This document shows positions 1 to 10,310 of a DNA stretch of 64,000 nt, piece after piece (the first letter of the stretch is position 1; each line of letters opens with the position of its first letter). The position numbers were made by a program, and so were the translations under genes. The stretch is from Emydura subglobosa (lineage: Eukaryota; Chordata; Testudines; Chelidae), in contig ML680053.1 in NCBI GenBank assembly GCA_007922225.1, forward strand, positions 2,393,434-2,457,433, given 5' to 3'. The notes under the pieces were generated by a model that worked only from the letters and a program-made list of their open reading frames with translations, was not told the DNA's origin and did not search any database.

Positions 1-397
1 ACTGGGAGTATAATTCTCAATCCAAGGAGATATACCCACACTAGCACCCTACAAATAGAGTGTAACCATGGTGTGAGCAGTGGAAAGGGCTAGGCACATA
101 CTTGGGACAGTCCAAAGTGCCATCCAAGACTAGGCACGTACTTGGGACAGTCAGCTCCTCCTGCCACCATAGTGCAGGTAGGTCTCCTGGAGTTGGGAAT
201 TACACCTCCAGCTCTAAGTACAGACATACCCGCAGTCATGGTCCAGTGTAATTATGACCTGGTTACAGAAGACTGCCATGTGACCCACTGTCTCCAACTG
301 TGCCTGGAACTGCCACGTATGTCACAATCTCTGCAGCAATGCAGGAACATTTTTCTCCTACTCCATCGATGATAGCAGAGCGATATCAGTTTCACCA

Positions 398-748
398 GTG
401 ACATCAGGAAAGTGGAGAGTCAGTAGCACAATTTGTTGCTGCCTTAAGGAAGTTTCAGAGCATTGTCAGTTTGGACAAACATTAAGTGGTGCCCTGCATG
501 ATCAGTTAGTTTCTGGGTGCGCATTGACCGGGTCCAGAAAACATTACTGGCCATCAGCGCCTACATTCAAGAAGGCTGTTGAAGTAGCAGTTGCAATGGA
601 GCACACAGGGAAGAATCCTCAGGATTACCGGGTACACCAAGTTATTTGCAGAAAGTGCCAGAAGAAAGGACAGATAGCTGTGACCCATCACACAGTTCAA
701 CAACCAGCAACACAGAGTAACATCCTGGAAAACACCTATGAAGAATGA
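398..748 (+). pseudogene. Gag-like fragment of the Ty3/gypsy remnant
   Basis: Frame 398-748 encodes about 116 residues resembling the C-terminal capsid/nucleocapsid part of gypsy Gag. A helical segment near residues 15-85 (containing SEHCQFGQTLSGALHDQL and a later FKKAVEVAVAMEHTG) is followed near residue 83 by CRKCQKKGQ. This last is a decayed CCHC zinc knuckle: the first two cysteines and the glycine survive, but the GH and last C are displaced or lost. The native protein would package element RNA. Upstream gag sequence is present only in scrambled frames. Confidence 0.65.
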
Positions 749-873
749 AGAAAGGATCGAAGCTGGGAATTAATAAGGTATGAAAAGACAAAAGCTCTAG
801 TGACACTGACCAAGACCTAGCACTAAACATGCTATTGGAAGCTGGAATCAGAGATGGCATCTGAGTCACACCC

Positions 874-1092
874 TTGATCGAAGGACTTCCTACAAGAGTG
901 AAGCTTGATACTGGAGCTGCTTTTTCACTGATTTCTGTATCTATCAGCAGACTGTCACAAGCTCCCCTGAAAGAAACCTCCATGGTTTTGAAGAGACTTA
1001 TATACTGGAGAAAAATGAGTCCCAAAAGAGATACTCCAGGTGAAAGTTCAGCCAGATGGACAATCAGTCGTTTTACCCTTCTACATGATTGA
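874..1092 (+). pseudogene. Aspartic protease fragment of the Ty3/gypsy remnant
   Basis: The translation carries VKLDTGAAFSLIS near residues 9-21. DTGA is the catalytic signature of retropepsin-type proteases, which cleave the Gag-Pol polyprotein. It lies between the gag piece and the RT piece, as expected for Ty3/gypsy. The frame differs from both neighbours, so at least two frameshifts separate the three parts. Confidence 0.7.
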
Positions 1093-1199
1093 AGGAAAGC
1101 ATGAATCCTTATCTGGCAGATCTCGGCTTGAGAAGCTCAAGTGAATTGGACCAAGATCAAGACAATCAAACGCACCGCGAAATCTGCACAAGATACAGG

Positions 1200-1870
1200 A
1201 CAGACGTCAAAGCTTTTCAAAAAAGTGCTTGGACAGATGAGCAATGTACCAGTGAAAGCCCTTTTGCTCTGAAGCCTCTGGTGGAAGCTGATTTGGACCA
1301 TTTAGTGAACCTCAGAGTCTTGTCACTAGTTTCACACGGTGAGAGGGCTACCCCTGTCGTATCAGGGATGAAGGAGGATGGCTCAGTCTAAATTTGGGGA
1401 GATTTCAAAGTGACACTGAATCCACAGGTTTTCTGTGCAGACCAGCATTCACTACCTCTTATTGAAGATTTGTTTGTTACTCTTAGTCATGTACAGTGTT
1501 TCAGTAAATTGGATTTGCTCAATGCATACCTACAGATGGAGATATATTTGCGAGATGCCAGATCTCTCACACTCAACACACAAAAAGGCTTATTTTGTTC
1601 CAACAGGTTGCCCTTTGGTATCACATCGACACCTGCTCTCTTCCAGAAAGCCATAGATGAAATTCTGAAGGGACTTAAGGAAGTTCTAGGGTCTTTGGTT
1701 GACATCCTTATTAAAGGAATGGATTGAGGGGGTCATCTTTGAAATTCGGATGGACTGAGAGTAAGTTGAGACAAATGTGAGTTTTTCAGACCTTCGTTGG
1801 AATGCCTTGGACATGTAATTGATGCCAGAGGCTTAAGGAAATCGCCAGAGAAAGAAGGTGATTTTTGAAG
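1200..1870 (+). pseudogene. Reverse transcriptase fragment of the Ty3/gypsy remnant
   Basis: Two stretches in the same frame, 1089-1391 and 1410-1727, are separated by an in-frame TAA at 1389-1391. Recognisable Ty3/gypsy RT blocks are GDFKVTLNP, then FSKLDLLNAYLQMEI (palm motif with the first catalytic Asp), then NRLPFGITSTPALFQKAID. The YxDD box position reads SLVDILI, so the tyrosine and one of the paired aspartates are lost. A further block, ECLGHVIDARGLRKSPEK, lies at about 1795-1855 in another frame. The enzyme would be inactive. Confidence 0.85.
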
Positions 1871-2009
1871 CACCACCAGCAGAGAACGTGTCACGGTTAT
1901 GTTCATTCTTAGGACTGCTTAACTACGGTAAACTTGTGCGTAATTCTGGCAACAGTATTGGCACCTTTGCCCTAACTGTTACAGGCAAAGAAAAAATGGA
2001 AGTGGACTA

Positions 2010-2480
2010 AAGAGTGAGTGTGCATTTAAGGAAGCAAAGAAACTGTTGACATCAGCTGAAGTTCTTATGCATTTTCATGCTTCGCTACCATTGCAATTGG
2101 CTGGTGATGCTTCACCATGTGAAGTTAGTGCAGTTCTTCCCCACATTTTTCTAATGGCATGGAGAAACCAGTGGCCTTTGCCGCACAAACACTGACTACT
2201 GAGAAGAACTATGCGCAAACAGAGCAAGAAGTTCTCAGCATTATCTTTGGAATTTGGAAGTTCCATGACCTATCTGTAGGGACGACATTTCACCTGGCTG
2301 CTGGATCTTGCCCATTACTTTCAGTTTTTGGAACAAAACATGGAATTCCATCATCAGCTGCTGCCTGTAGCAATGATGGGCAAAGCTACTCTCAGCCCAT
2401 TCCTTCCTGTACTATTCAATTCTGTAAAGCCACCCACCACAGCAATGCTGATGGGCTGTCACGTCTGTCATCCTTTCGTT
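2010..2480 (+). pseudogene. RNase H fragment of the Ty3/gypsy remnant
   Basis: Near 2060-2130 the translation has the beginning of an RNase H fold (ASLPLQLAGDASPCEVSAV, with the first catalytic Asp). From 2159 a frame carries KPVAFAAQTLTTEKNYAQTE followed by QEVLSIIFGIWKFH, the classic gypsy RT-RNase H signature, and NADGLSRLS near 2445. A frameshift separates the two parts. RNase H would remove RNA from the RNA:DNA hybrid. No integrase follows. Confidence 0.8.
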
Positions 2481-2723
2481 CTCATCAACTCAAAGACACT
2501 TTGATCAAAGTGTTCCATCTCCATCTGAGGGATCGGTTACCCATCATTAGCACAGACTGTTTGTTTGTTTTTAAATGGAAGTTGAAATCCTCCTGTGTCA
2601 CTTGGCTCCAGGAGCTGGGTCTTTAAGAGAAAACACCAGATATCAGGAGATTCACAATGAAATCATGCAAGTCAGCAACGTGGAAATGGTATACTCTCGA
2701 TGGATCACTTCAACATTTCTTTA

Positions 2724-2754
2724 CCCCCCCACCCCCCCCGCCCCCCCAAAAAAA
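2724..2754. repeat. Low-complexity C-rich/A tract
   Basis: Three C runs of 7, 8 and 7 bases are broken by single A and G bases, then 7 A. It marks the edge of the recognisable gypsy remnant. Confidence 0.9.
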
Positions 2755-2968
2755 GAGATTAATTTACACTAGAAATGGGTGGGCCTAATTTCCCATTGCT
2801 ACAGGAGAACTTTGGCCAGGGATCTTGCAGGAGGCTGACATCTGAGCTGAAAGAACTGCAGAGCGAGTATAGACGAGCGGCATAAACGGAGCCACATAAA
2901 ATTAAATTTTAAAAGCGCTTTCAGTCTTAAACCAAAGTTTTACTCACAAGTAAAGCGTCTTTCCACAC

Positions 2969-3119
2969 ATAGGTCCTGATTCTTCTTTATACATCACACA
3001 ACTTTAGCAGTGCAAAGGGCCTTAACGAGACCATAAATGCCGTCTGCTCCCAAACGAAGGGCCCTTTACACCGCCGGAGTGGCGTGAAGTGCCTTGGCGT
3101 AAATAAGAATTAGGCCTCT
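2969..3119. mobile_element. Short palindromic MITE-like element
   Basis: The left edge, reading AGGTCCTGATTCTTCTTTA, is mirrored on the right by GTAAATAAGAATTAGGCCTC, giving terminal inverted repeats of roughly 19 bases with mismatches. The length is about 150 bp, and it has the same terminal motif (GGCCTGATTCT) as the elements at 6594-6688 and 32253-32400. It is non-coding. Assignment to a transposase family is not possible by eye. Confidence 0.6.
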
Positions 3120-3990
3120 GGCATTTTAGCCTGGCCGCCTCTTAAAAATAAATGATTAACTTGATTGTGTTTCTAAGGGCACGACCTCACTCACCCCTGC
3201 ATCCAGCCCATGGGACCGGGCTGAGTAGTAGGGAAATGCACAGGGCTGGGAAGGGGAGAAGGATCCTTTTTCCCATTCCTACTGCAGGCCTCATGAGTTT
3301 CCCGCTCTTCAGGGGTTGGGTTCCTCGGCCCATCTCCATTCACCCCCTGCGTGCCAGAATGCAGACTCTCTTTATGCTGCTGAACTCCACACCCCACCCA
3401 AACGCTGCCGGCCTGCCACCAGAGGGTTCTGTAATGGGCTTGGCGCCTGCGGAAGGGACATTTAACAGAGCACTGGCTGGTTCTTAGCTTGGAAGGCAGA
3501 AATCGGCTGATCAGGAAATCCCACGAGATAGGTCCATAGAACAGAACGTGTAATGGAATTTCAGCTCGTTCTTGAACAGCTGCATCATACAATACAGAGC
3601 GCTCCTCTCTCAACATGGAAATAATCTCTAGGCTATTGGTGTACTCTGTCCTCAACCCCCCTCCTGGACAGAGGCAGGTGAGGCACAGCTGTACATTCAA
3701 CACAAAAAGGAGCAGCATTTAAAAGGACAAGAGACAGCTGATCTCAGGTGCAGCTGGGTAGCTCCACTGTCCTCAGCAGACTTGCTCCTGATTCATGCTG
3801 CTCTAAAGGAGATCAAAAGTGGCCCTAATGAGGTAAAATAAGATGATTGGCTGGGATCAAAACCCTGAGTCCGGCCCATCTCTGAAATTGTGGGAGAGCT
3901 CAGAGTTGGATCCAGAAGTTTTGACCAGATCACTGTTTGGAAGAGACAATGCACTTCTAGTCTTTATAAACAAGTGTTTATTGTGGTAGT
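3120..3990. other. No recognised feature (unassigned non-coding DNA)
   Basis: A 175-codon minus-strand frame (3191-3718) runs through this stretch but shows no domain I recognise and no splice or promoter context. I treat it as chance or as an old unrecognised repeat. Nothing else is supported. Confidence 0.5.
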
Positions 3991-3995
3991 ATCCT

Positions 3996-4096
3996 CAGGC
4001 CCTCACTAAGATCAGGATTGTACAAACTCATCGAGTCCCTGCCCTGAAGAGTTTGCAGCCTAGCTAGACAAGACAGACCAAGGAAGAGTGATTTCC
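3996..4096 (-). repeat. MIR-family SINE fragment (amniote MIR)
   Basis: The stretch with GTCCCTGCCCTGAAGAGTTT followed by GCAGCCTAGCTAGACAAGACAG matches the internal part of the amniote MIR-type SINE that recurs in this window at 7170, 20185 and 47690. Both ends are missing. Confidence 0.65.
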
Positions 4097-4535
4097 TCCA
4101 CTTGCTACTGTATTAACTTCAACCGCCGTGTTTCAATGTGCCTAATTCCTGCAGTGCACGTGGATGGCATCAGACAAATAACAGAGCGCATAATAATAAT
4201 CCATAATAAGGTCTGGGAGAACAGGCTCATGTAAACTAAATGGCCTCGCCCCCAAACTTTTGGAACTAGAACTGGGCTTGATCCTCTTTTGAGTCTCCAG
4301 TATGTGAAGGCATCACTGGTTTGAGAAAAAGGCTCTGCGTGGGTATCTGCTATATCCACCCCACTGCTGCTTCTGATTCCAAACTCTCCCACTGCGCGTG
4401 TCATTATGTGACATGATGTGCTGGGCCCACGCCCCTGGAATCAGAGAGCAGAAGTGGGCCATTGCTATCTGTCTGTGCAAGACTGTCTTTGCCCATCTAG
4501 TCCCTACTGTTACCCTTTCCTTCTGTACCAATTCC

Positions 4536-4618
4536 TTTCTAAGCTCTTTGGGACAGGAGCTGTTTATATTGCGTCTTGGGGCAGCACGAAACGGGTACTT
4601 GAACAAACAGTAATACCA
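4536..4618 (+). repeat. MIR-type SINE tail fragment
   Basis: The stretch from AAGCTCTTTGGGACAGGAGC to CAAACAGTAATACCA resembles the 3' tail of the amniote MIR-type element seen again at 57358. Short and diverged. Confidence 0.45.
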
Positions 4619-4619
4619 A

Positions 4620-6590
4620 GCTAAAAGACAGACGTGTTTTATAGAGCTGTGTTCTTTTGTCCACACGTCTTATCTAGGAAGATCAGTTTAAGCCGATAGA
4701 CACACACAATATCAACACAGCTTTATTGCTGTAATTAAGAGTGTGGGTGTGTGTGGCACACATGCCCTTTGTTTCCATCCCGTATCGTTTTATTGCCCAA
4801 GACAATTCCTCTGAGCATCTGCACAGGTATTCCTCCTCCATCATTAGCTCTTTCGTTAACATACTCCCAGATAAAGGAATACCTCCTCTTCCAAGGCCAG
4901 ATCCATCCTGGGTGTTAGCAGGTGTAACTCCAGTTGTCAAGGATGGATTTGACCCATTGTGCCCAGGTGCAACATCTCAGCCAGTGAAGTAAACATTTCA
5001 GATTGGTAGCCATGCTAATATTGGAAACCACTGATGGGGTGAGGGGAATTGGAGGGGCAGGAGGGAGGAGACAATGGGTGGACACGTACAGGGTTTTAAT
5101 CATTTGTACCATTACAAAGTTTCTGAACAGGCTGGTGTCTGTCTAGGCAATAACCTGGCCCTCATCACTGCAGTATCTGAGTTGCTATTTCATCGGGAAC
5201 ATTCCCTGAGTTACAGTAACATTCATGACACTTAGGACACAAGAGATAAAATAGCCATTGATCTTTTTTACTGGGGCACTGGAAAAGCTCTAGTGATTTA
5301 TACCCCATTAGTGTCTCTGCACTAGAGACATCAGCACAAGATCTGGATTTTAGAAAGCTGCCAATGTTGGATCACTACTCGAGCAAGAGGCTTAGCAGAT
5401 ACTCTTCAAGAGAATTTGTGGACCTGGTTTCTAAAATCATTGATGTGCGTGACAAAAATCACAAAACCTAAAGTTTCTAACAAGGACCACATTACCCTGA
5501 AATTCCCAAAGCAAAGATCTCTCATCATCTCAAAACTAACTAGGACAGACAAGTTTCAGGTCTCAGAGCCAATCAGTGTAAGACAAATGCTGAAAGTTTC
5601 TTTGTGAAACAGATGCCCAGTGCTGCAGTTTCTTTGCAAAGACATTATGGATAAACACGGGAATTCAGTTGCCAGGGATATCCATTCAGAACCATTCACT
5701 TAAAAAAAAGTCAGAACACTCTTGAAAGAAGTGATGTTTGGTTTCCCTGGATGCTTTGAAAGGCAGCTCATTCCAAAGCACAGGATCCATCTGTATTCCC
5801 CGTCCTCTTGTACATCCAGAATTTATAGTTTGCTGGGGTGATTTCCTCTTTTTAGTGCTGCCACCTAATGGTCAAGTATTTTTTCCACAAAACTACAACA
5901 CACTTAACTATAGTTCAGGGATAACGATGCTCTTGCATCCTTTGGTACCTTTACCAATAGCAACAAATTTGACACTTGCTTTGCTTTTGTAACTTTATTA
6001 AATTTCATACTTGCCAAAGCAATACACAACAACTACAAGAAAAGGATCTAAACAGAAGACTGGTAATGAAAGAAAGCTCAGGCATCATTTAAGCAAAACC
6101 ATTTTCCTGATGTAAGTTTTCAAAGAACACATATAAACAGAGGGATTGGAGACACACAGAGAAGGAAAAATGCATGTCCAGTCTGTAGCAAAATTTAAAC
6201 CTGAGCATCTGTATTCATGCTCATTTAGCCAGACAATATGCTATTTCCCATAAGTGAATATGGGCACAACATATCCCAAAGTCCTATTATTGCTACAATA
6301 AATAGACAGGCTATCTTTGCCGTATTTGAAGACTAAAGAGAGGACCACAGCCTATTCTACAGCATAGCAGAATCCCAGTATCAACCTCATCTACTCAGTT
6401 GTCCTCTGTATTATCATTTGGACACAACACCCCAGATTCTACTACAGCTGGTTTGGCCCAAACAGGTGAAAACTCAAGGGGCAACTGGCCAATCTCCCTT
6501 TAGTAATATTTGCTAGCTGAGTCACACTGAGAAAAAAAAACTGACCCTTGAAATTTCACAGCTTGCTTTGCAAGTATAAAAACTCAGCCC
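4620..6590. other. No recognised feature (unassigned non-coding DNA)
   Basis: Moderately AT-rich sequence with only short frames that show no domain similarity. No exon with splice sites and no clear repeat could be supported. Confidence 0.5.
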
Positions 6591-6593
6591 TAT

Positions 6594-6688
6594 GGGCCTC
6601 ATTCTTCCCTTGGTCACGCCAGCAAACTGAAATGAATGCACTGGAGTCACTCTGGATTGACACCAGTGTAACTAACAGAATTTGACCC
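6594..6688. mobile_element. Short palindromic MITE-like element
   Basis: It begins GGGCCTCATTCTTCCCTT and ends ACAGAATTTGACCC, an imperfect terminal inverted repeat. The interior carries GGATTGACACCAGTGTAACT, a motif shared by related elements in this window. The total is 95 bp, non-coding. Confidence 0.6.
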
Positions 6689-6689
6689 T

Positions 6690-7165
6690 AGATATTTGAC
6701 GAGAGATTTTATTTATCTTCCTGCAAGGCTTCTGCTGCTCCTAACAGTTCCTCTCCTGTAAGTTCCCAGCAGTTATCCTTGCATCTCTGACGTGCCGAAC
6801 ATGTACTGTAACTAGGAGCCTGAATGCTTACAGTAAAGGCTGGAAATACTCCCCAGTGACAGGAGTTAGAGATTCCAGGAACGTGTTCGTTCTTCTTCCT
6901 TCTTAACCCTCCGAGCCCTGAAAACATCTTAGAAACGCAGCCACGCTTGATTTAAAGATTGCCCCACAGCCCTCGGTAACATATTCCAATGGTCAATTCC
7001 TCTCACTGTTAAAAACCTGTGCCTTACGGCCAGTCTTAATTGGTCTAGCTTCAAGCTTCCAGCCACTGGATCATGTTACACCTTTATCTGCTAGACTGAA
7101 GAGCCCTTTGTCACAGTTTTGTACTGCCTGACATCCTTACGATGTATTGTTTGTATTGCCGTAGA
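6690..7165. other. No recognised feature
   Basis: Unassigned non-coding DNA. A 72-codon minus frame (6709-6927) shows nothing recognisable. Confidence 0.5.
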
Positions 7166-7169
7166 CCTT

Positions 7170-7330
7170 CGGAGGGCCAGTCCTGGGCCAGGACCAGAGT
7201 GTGCCAGGTGCTGTACATCACGGAACAAAAGGACAGCTCCCGCCCCAAAGAGCTGACACTAAGTCTAGGACAAGAGACAAGGAGTGGATAGAGACAGATG
7301 GGAGAGCACAGATGAGCAGCCATATGAGTC
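7170..7330 (-). repeat. MIR-family SINE fragment (amniote MIR)
   Basis: GTGCCAGGTGCTGTACATCA is followed by CTCCCGCCCCAAAGAGCTGA and GGACAAGAGACAAGGAGTGG, the same order as in the other minus-strand amniote MIR copies here. Diverged. Confidence 0.6.
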
Positions 7331-8200
7331 CATATGATAGGCACATCACCTTCTTACCCATTCCTCCATCTGTCCCCAACGGACGTTCCATTTAGTAGGA
7401 GCACACGCTGCTGCGTCAGCAACCCCTTCCCCCTGTAAGGCGTCTCAGCTTCAGTCACCCACTACGGTTCCCCTTCCCTTTCTCCTCAATCCCCTTGGAT
7501 GTGCTCTCCAAGCTCTGCAGCTGCCTGCTCCCATGTCCGCCTCTCAGGAGGAAGGGCCCTTTGGGGCTGTGGAGCGCTTTCCCCTTGTTTTCCTCTTTTG
7601 TCTGGGGTGGGGAAGGTACCATTATTTAGGGGCTGCTGCTGGGGCCGGGGGGAGTTTGCTGGCCCACTCAGCCATTTTTCATTATTCAGACATTTTACAG
7701 ACTGTCTTTTTTCTATTCTAATTTTATTGTTAGCCCTTCTGAGGCACCCTGGGCCAAATTTGTCCCTGGGGGGTAACTCCACTGATTTCAGGGGCAGAGG
7801 GATTCAGTCCGTTCTAGTCTATTCTAGATATGGCGATGATCACAATACAAAAACCTAATACCCGCCTGCCTTCCAGCCATGCATTAAGTGACGTGACTGA
7901 CATGCAGCATGTATTTCTCCTCGTTTCCCCAGAGGGAGAAGAGTGGCAGAAAAGGGTCCCTTTTTGATAGGGTGTTTCACTGGGGACAGATGGAGGACTA
8001 AATATGCGTGTTGGTGTGTTTACATATATGAGCAGGCAAGATCAAAGAAAAGCAGCGTTGCACTTGGAGCAGAAGGTGGGGAGGTTTGTGATGGACCTCG
8101 CTTCTTGAGGAATACATTCTAGAGTCTCAGACTGGCCCCTGAGAAAGTCGTGCCTTCCGCACAGACGAGCTAAGGGGGTAAACAGCACAAGATTGATATA
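7331..8200. other. No recognised feature
   Basis: Unassigned non-coding DNA. Overlapping short frames around 7490-7860 on both strands are typical of stop-poor chance sequence and show no domain. Confidence 0.5.
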
Positions 8201-8204
8201 GGAA

Positions 8205-8415
8205 GGATGGTTTAGTGGAGCGGGAGCTGGCCTGGTGGTCAGGAGACCTGGGTTCTGTTCTTGGCTGTGTCATGGATCGGTTGGGTAGCCTTAGACAAGA
8301 TGCTTAACTTACCCTGGGCCTCAGTTTCTCTATCTGTAAAAGGGGGGTAATGGCACTTCCCTATCTCACAAAAGAGTCATTGAATGTCAGGTGCTCAGGA
8401 TGGATGAAGGCAATA
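8205..8415 (+). repeat. MIR SINE, nearly full length
   Basis: The order of tRNA-derived head, core and tail is readable: GTGGTCAGGAGACCTGGGTT, then CTTAGACAAGATGCTTAACT, then CCTCAGTTTCTCTATCTGTA, followed by AAAAGGGGGGTAATGG. This is the standard MIR/CORE-SINE layout. It is an old non-autonomous retroposon mobilised in trans by LINE machinery. Confidence 0.85.
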
Positions 8416-8419
8416 GGAG

Positions 8420-9265
8420 TAGATAGAGAGTGATGGCACTAGGCTAGAGAGTTTTGTCACTACCATGAGTTAGTGTGTGTCCTGCAGAAAAAGCAAGGGA
8501 TTAGGATTTCTCTGAATAAGGAGAGAGGGCAGGGAGGGTATTACAGACCTGAGGGACAGCACGGAAGGATGTGCTAAGAGAAGGGTGTCGATTATGTGGA
8601 ATCCGTTCATTAGCCTTAAATAAACTGATCTGTAGCACCAGACTTCACAATGAGACATTTCTAATGTCAACAGTTTGCTGGCACGCTACTGCGGCAGTGG
8701 GAAGGCTGGGTCCAAAAGGAGAGATGTCAAACAGAATGAGGAATAGTTACAGATTGGGGACCAGATTCTGGCCCCATCTCTGACTGCTTCACACCCCTCC
8801 AGCACTGCAAAGCAGCCAGACAGCCTGGGAATCCACCTTGCATTAAGGTAACCCCCGATGCAGTGGAGCCAGGATAGCAACTGTATGCAACCTCCTTCCG
8901 GGCCCGTTCTGCACGCCGTGCGTAGCTGGAGTGCAGGGAAGCACCAGTCAGATCTCCTTTCCTCCCAGAGAGCAGCTCTGCAGTGGGGCCAGCCTGGCCC
9001 AGAATCCAGGTGCTTTTCTCCACCCCTGTGGAGCCTAGTTTGGGCATAGCTCAGAATCGGGGCACAGATCTGCATCCTCCCGGCAGATGGGTCACCATAC
9101 CGCCTGCGTCAGGCATGACCTAGATGTAGGATTGCACGTGGAGAAGGAGCACATTACACAGGGCAGGTCCTGCTTCCCTTGCTGAAGGAGGAGCCCTGCC
9201 CCAGTTTCACTTCGGTTAATTGGGACACTCTCAGCGTGGCAGAGGCTTGCCATTTTTGTTGAGAG
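8420..9265. other. No recognised feature
   Basis: Unassigned non-coding DNA. The 129- and 106-codon minus frames at 8686-9075 overlap each other and show no domain. Confidence 0.5.
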
Positions 9266-9269
9266 AACA

Positions 9270-9400
9270 TCCCCGATTTTGTGCGAGGCGGAGAGACGCT
9301 CAGGTGACTTGCACCACATCATTCATTGGAAGAGCTGGGAATAGAACCAGGAATACTGATTACCAGGCCTTTGCTCTAACCATTGGACAGTTCAGAAGTG
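9270..9400 (-). repeat. MIR-family SINE fragment
   Basis: GAAGAGCTGGGAATAGAACC and TTTGCTCTAACCATTGGACA are the reverse complement of the MIR tRNA-derived head (internal promoter region). The tail half is diverged. Confidence 0.6.
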
Positions 9401-9899
9401 GGAGAGGCACAGCTACACCTCCATGAGTCCTTCGATCCCACAGCCATGCTCACACTACACCAGACCACAATCCTCTCTCACGCTGGAGACGGCTCACTCA
9501 TTGCCAGACGGTAGGGTAATCACAACAGATCTCTTTAGTCCAGAGCCTGCTGGGCACCCTCAATTCTTATGGGCAGCATCTCAGGATTGAGTCCTTTGGT
9601 TTCGGCTTGTTAATTCACCCCGCCCCCAATTCCTTTTGTAGAAATCTAATGTTTATATTTTTGGTGAGTGAGTTTAGTTTCTGGTGAAATGTCAGAGCCT
9701 GACAGCTCAAGAGACTGTTCTGGGCATCCTCAGAACAGATCTAGCCCGGGCATCAGCAAAGCAAGTTCTTACCACACTGACCCTCTGGGAATATACCACT
9801 TCTGGGGCAGGTAAAGCAACTCCACCATCCCCCCTTGACCTCGCTACTGAAGCTGCTAGTAAGAGGGGACAGGATACAGGTACTCAAAGAAATAGAGTT

Positions 9900-10310
9900 G
9901 GTCACAAAAAGGGGAATAGATTTTGCACAAAAAAAAAAGTTGCAAAAAAATTAGTTTCATTTAAAAATTCAGTTTGTGAAACCAAAAATTTAAATACAAT
10001 AGAAATATAAAATTATAGATAAAATATTTTTAATATTAAAAAAATCAAACCTTTAATTTTGTTTTGGTAGGGTACAAGTCCATTCTTCTCTTTCTCTCTC
10101 ACTTTTTTGCACTGCAAAGAGATGGGAAAAAGTAAAAATGGGGGGGAAAAAAGGGGGTTTTATTTCCCAGTGAAACAGTGCCTTTTTTATTTCCGTATTT
10201 TGTCCCCAAAATGAAATTTTTGGAAGAAAACAACATTCTTGTGAAAAGTTTCTATTTTTTCAAAACACCATTTGTTGCTGATCTTTTGTTTAAAAAAATC
10301 CTGTCAGCCA
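9900..10310. repeat. A/T-rich repeat with AAATTT-type fold-back sequence
   Basis: Dense runs of A and T with recurring AAATTTTT and TTTCA motifs in both orientations. Similar sequence occurs at 17225-17530 and 49820-50230, which suggests a diverged DNA-transposon family. The family identity is not established. Confidence 0.4.

Larger units (their letters stand above)
1..2520 (+). mobile_element. Decayed Ty3/gypsy-type LTR retrotransposon remnant (gag-pol)
   Basis: Translated pieces on the plus strand follow the order gag, aspartic protease, reverse transcriptase, RNase H, which is the Ty3/gypsy pol order. The pieces lie in different frames with in-frame stops, so the copy is dead. The left side is cut by the window edge, and no 5' LTR, integrase or 3' LTR is recognisable. 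After about 2520 the similarity fades, and a C-rich tract follows. A near-duplicate of about 24 bases (89-112 and 129-152) sits in the gag-proximal part and looks like a local slippage duplication. The element is a retrotransposon relic with no host function visible. Confidence 0.85.

Noticed and set aside
3191..3718. 175-codon minus-strand frame as a gene
   Set aside because: No domain, splice or promoter context. A plus-strand frame overlaps it. More likely chance or an old repeat.
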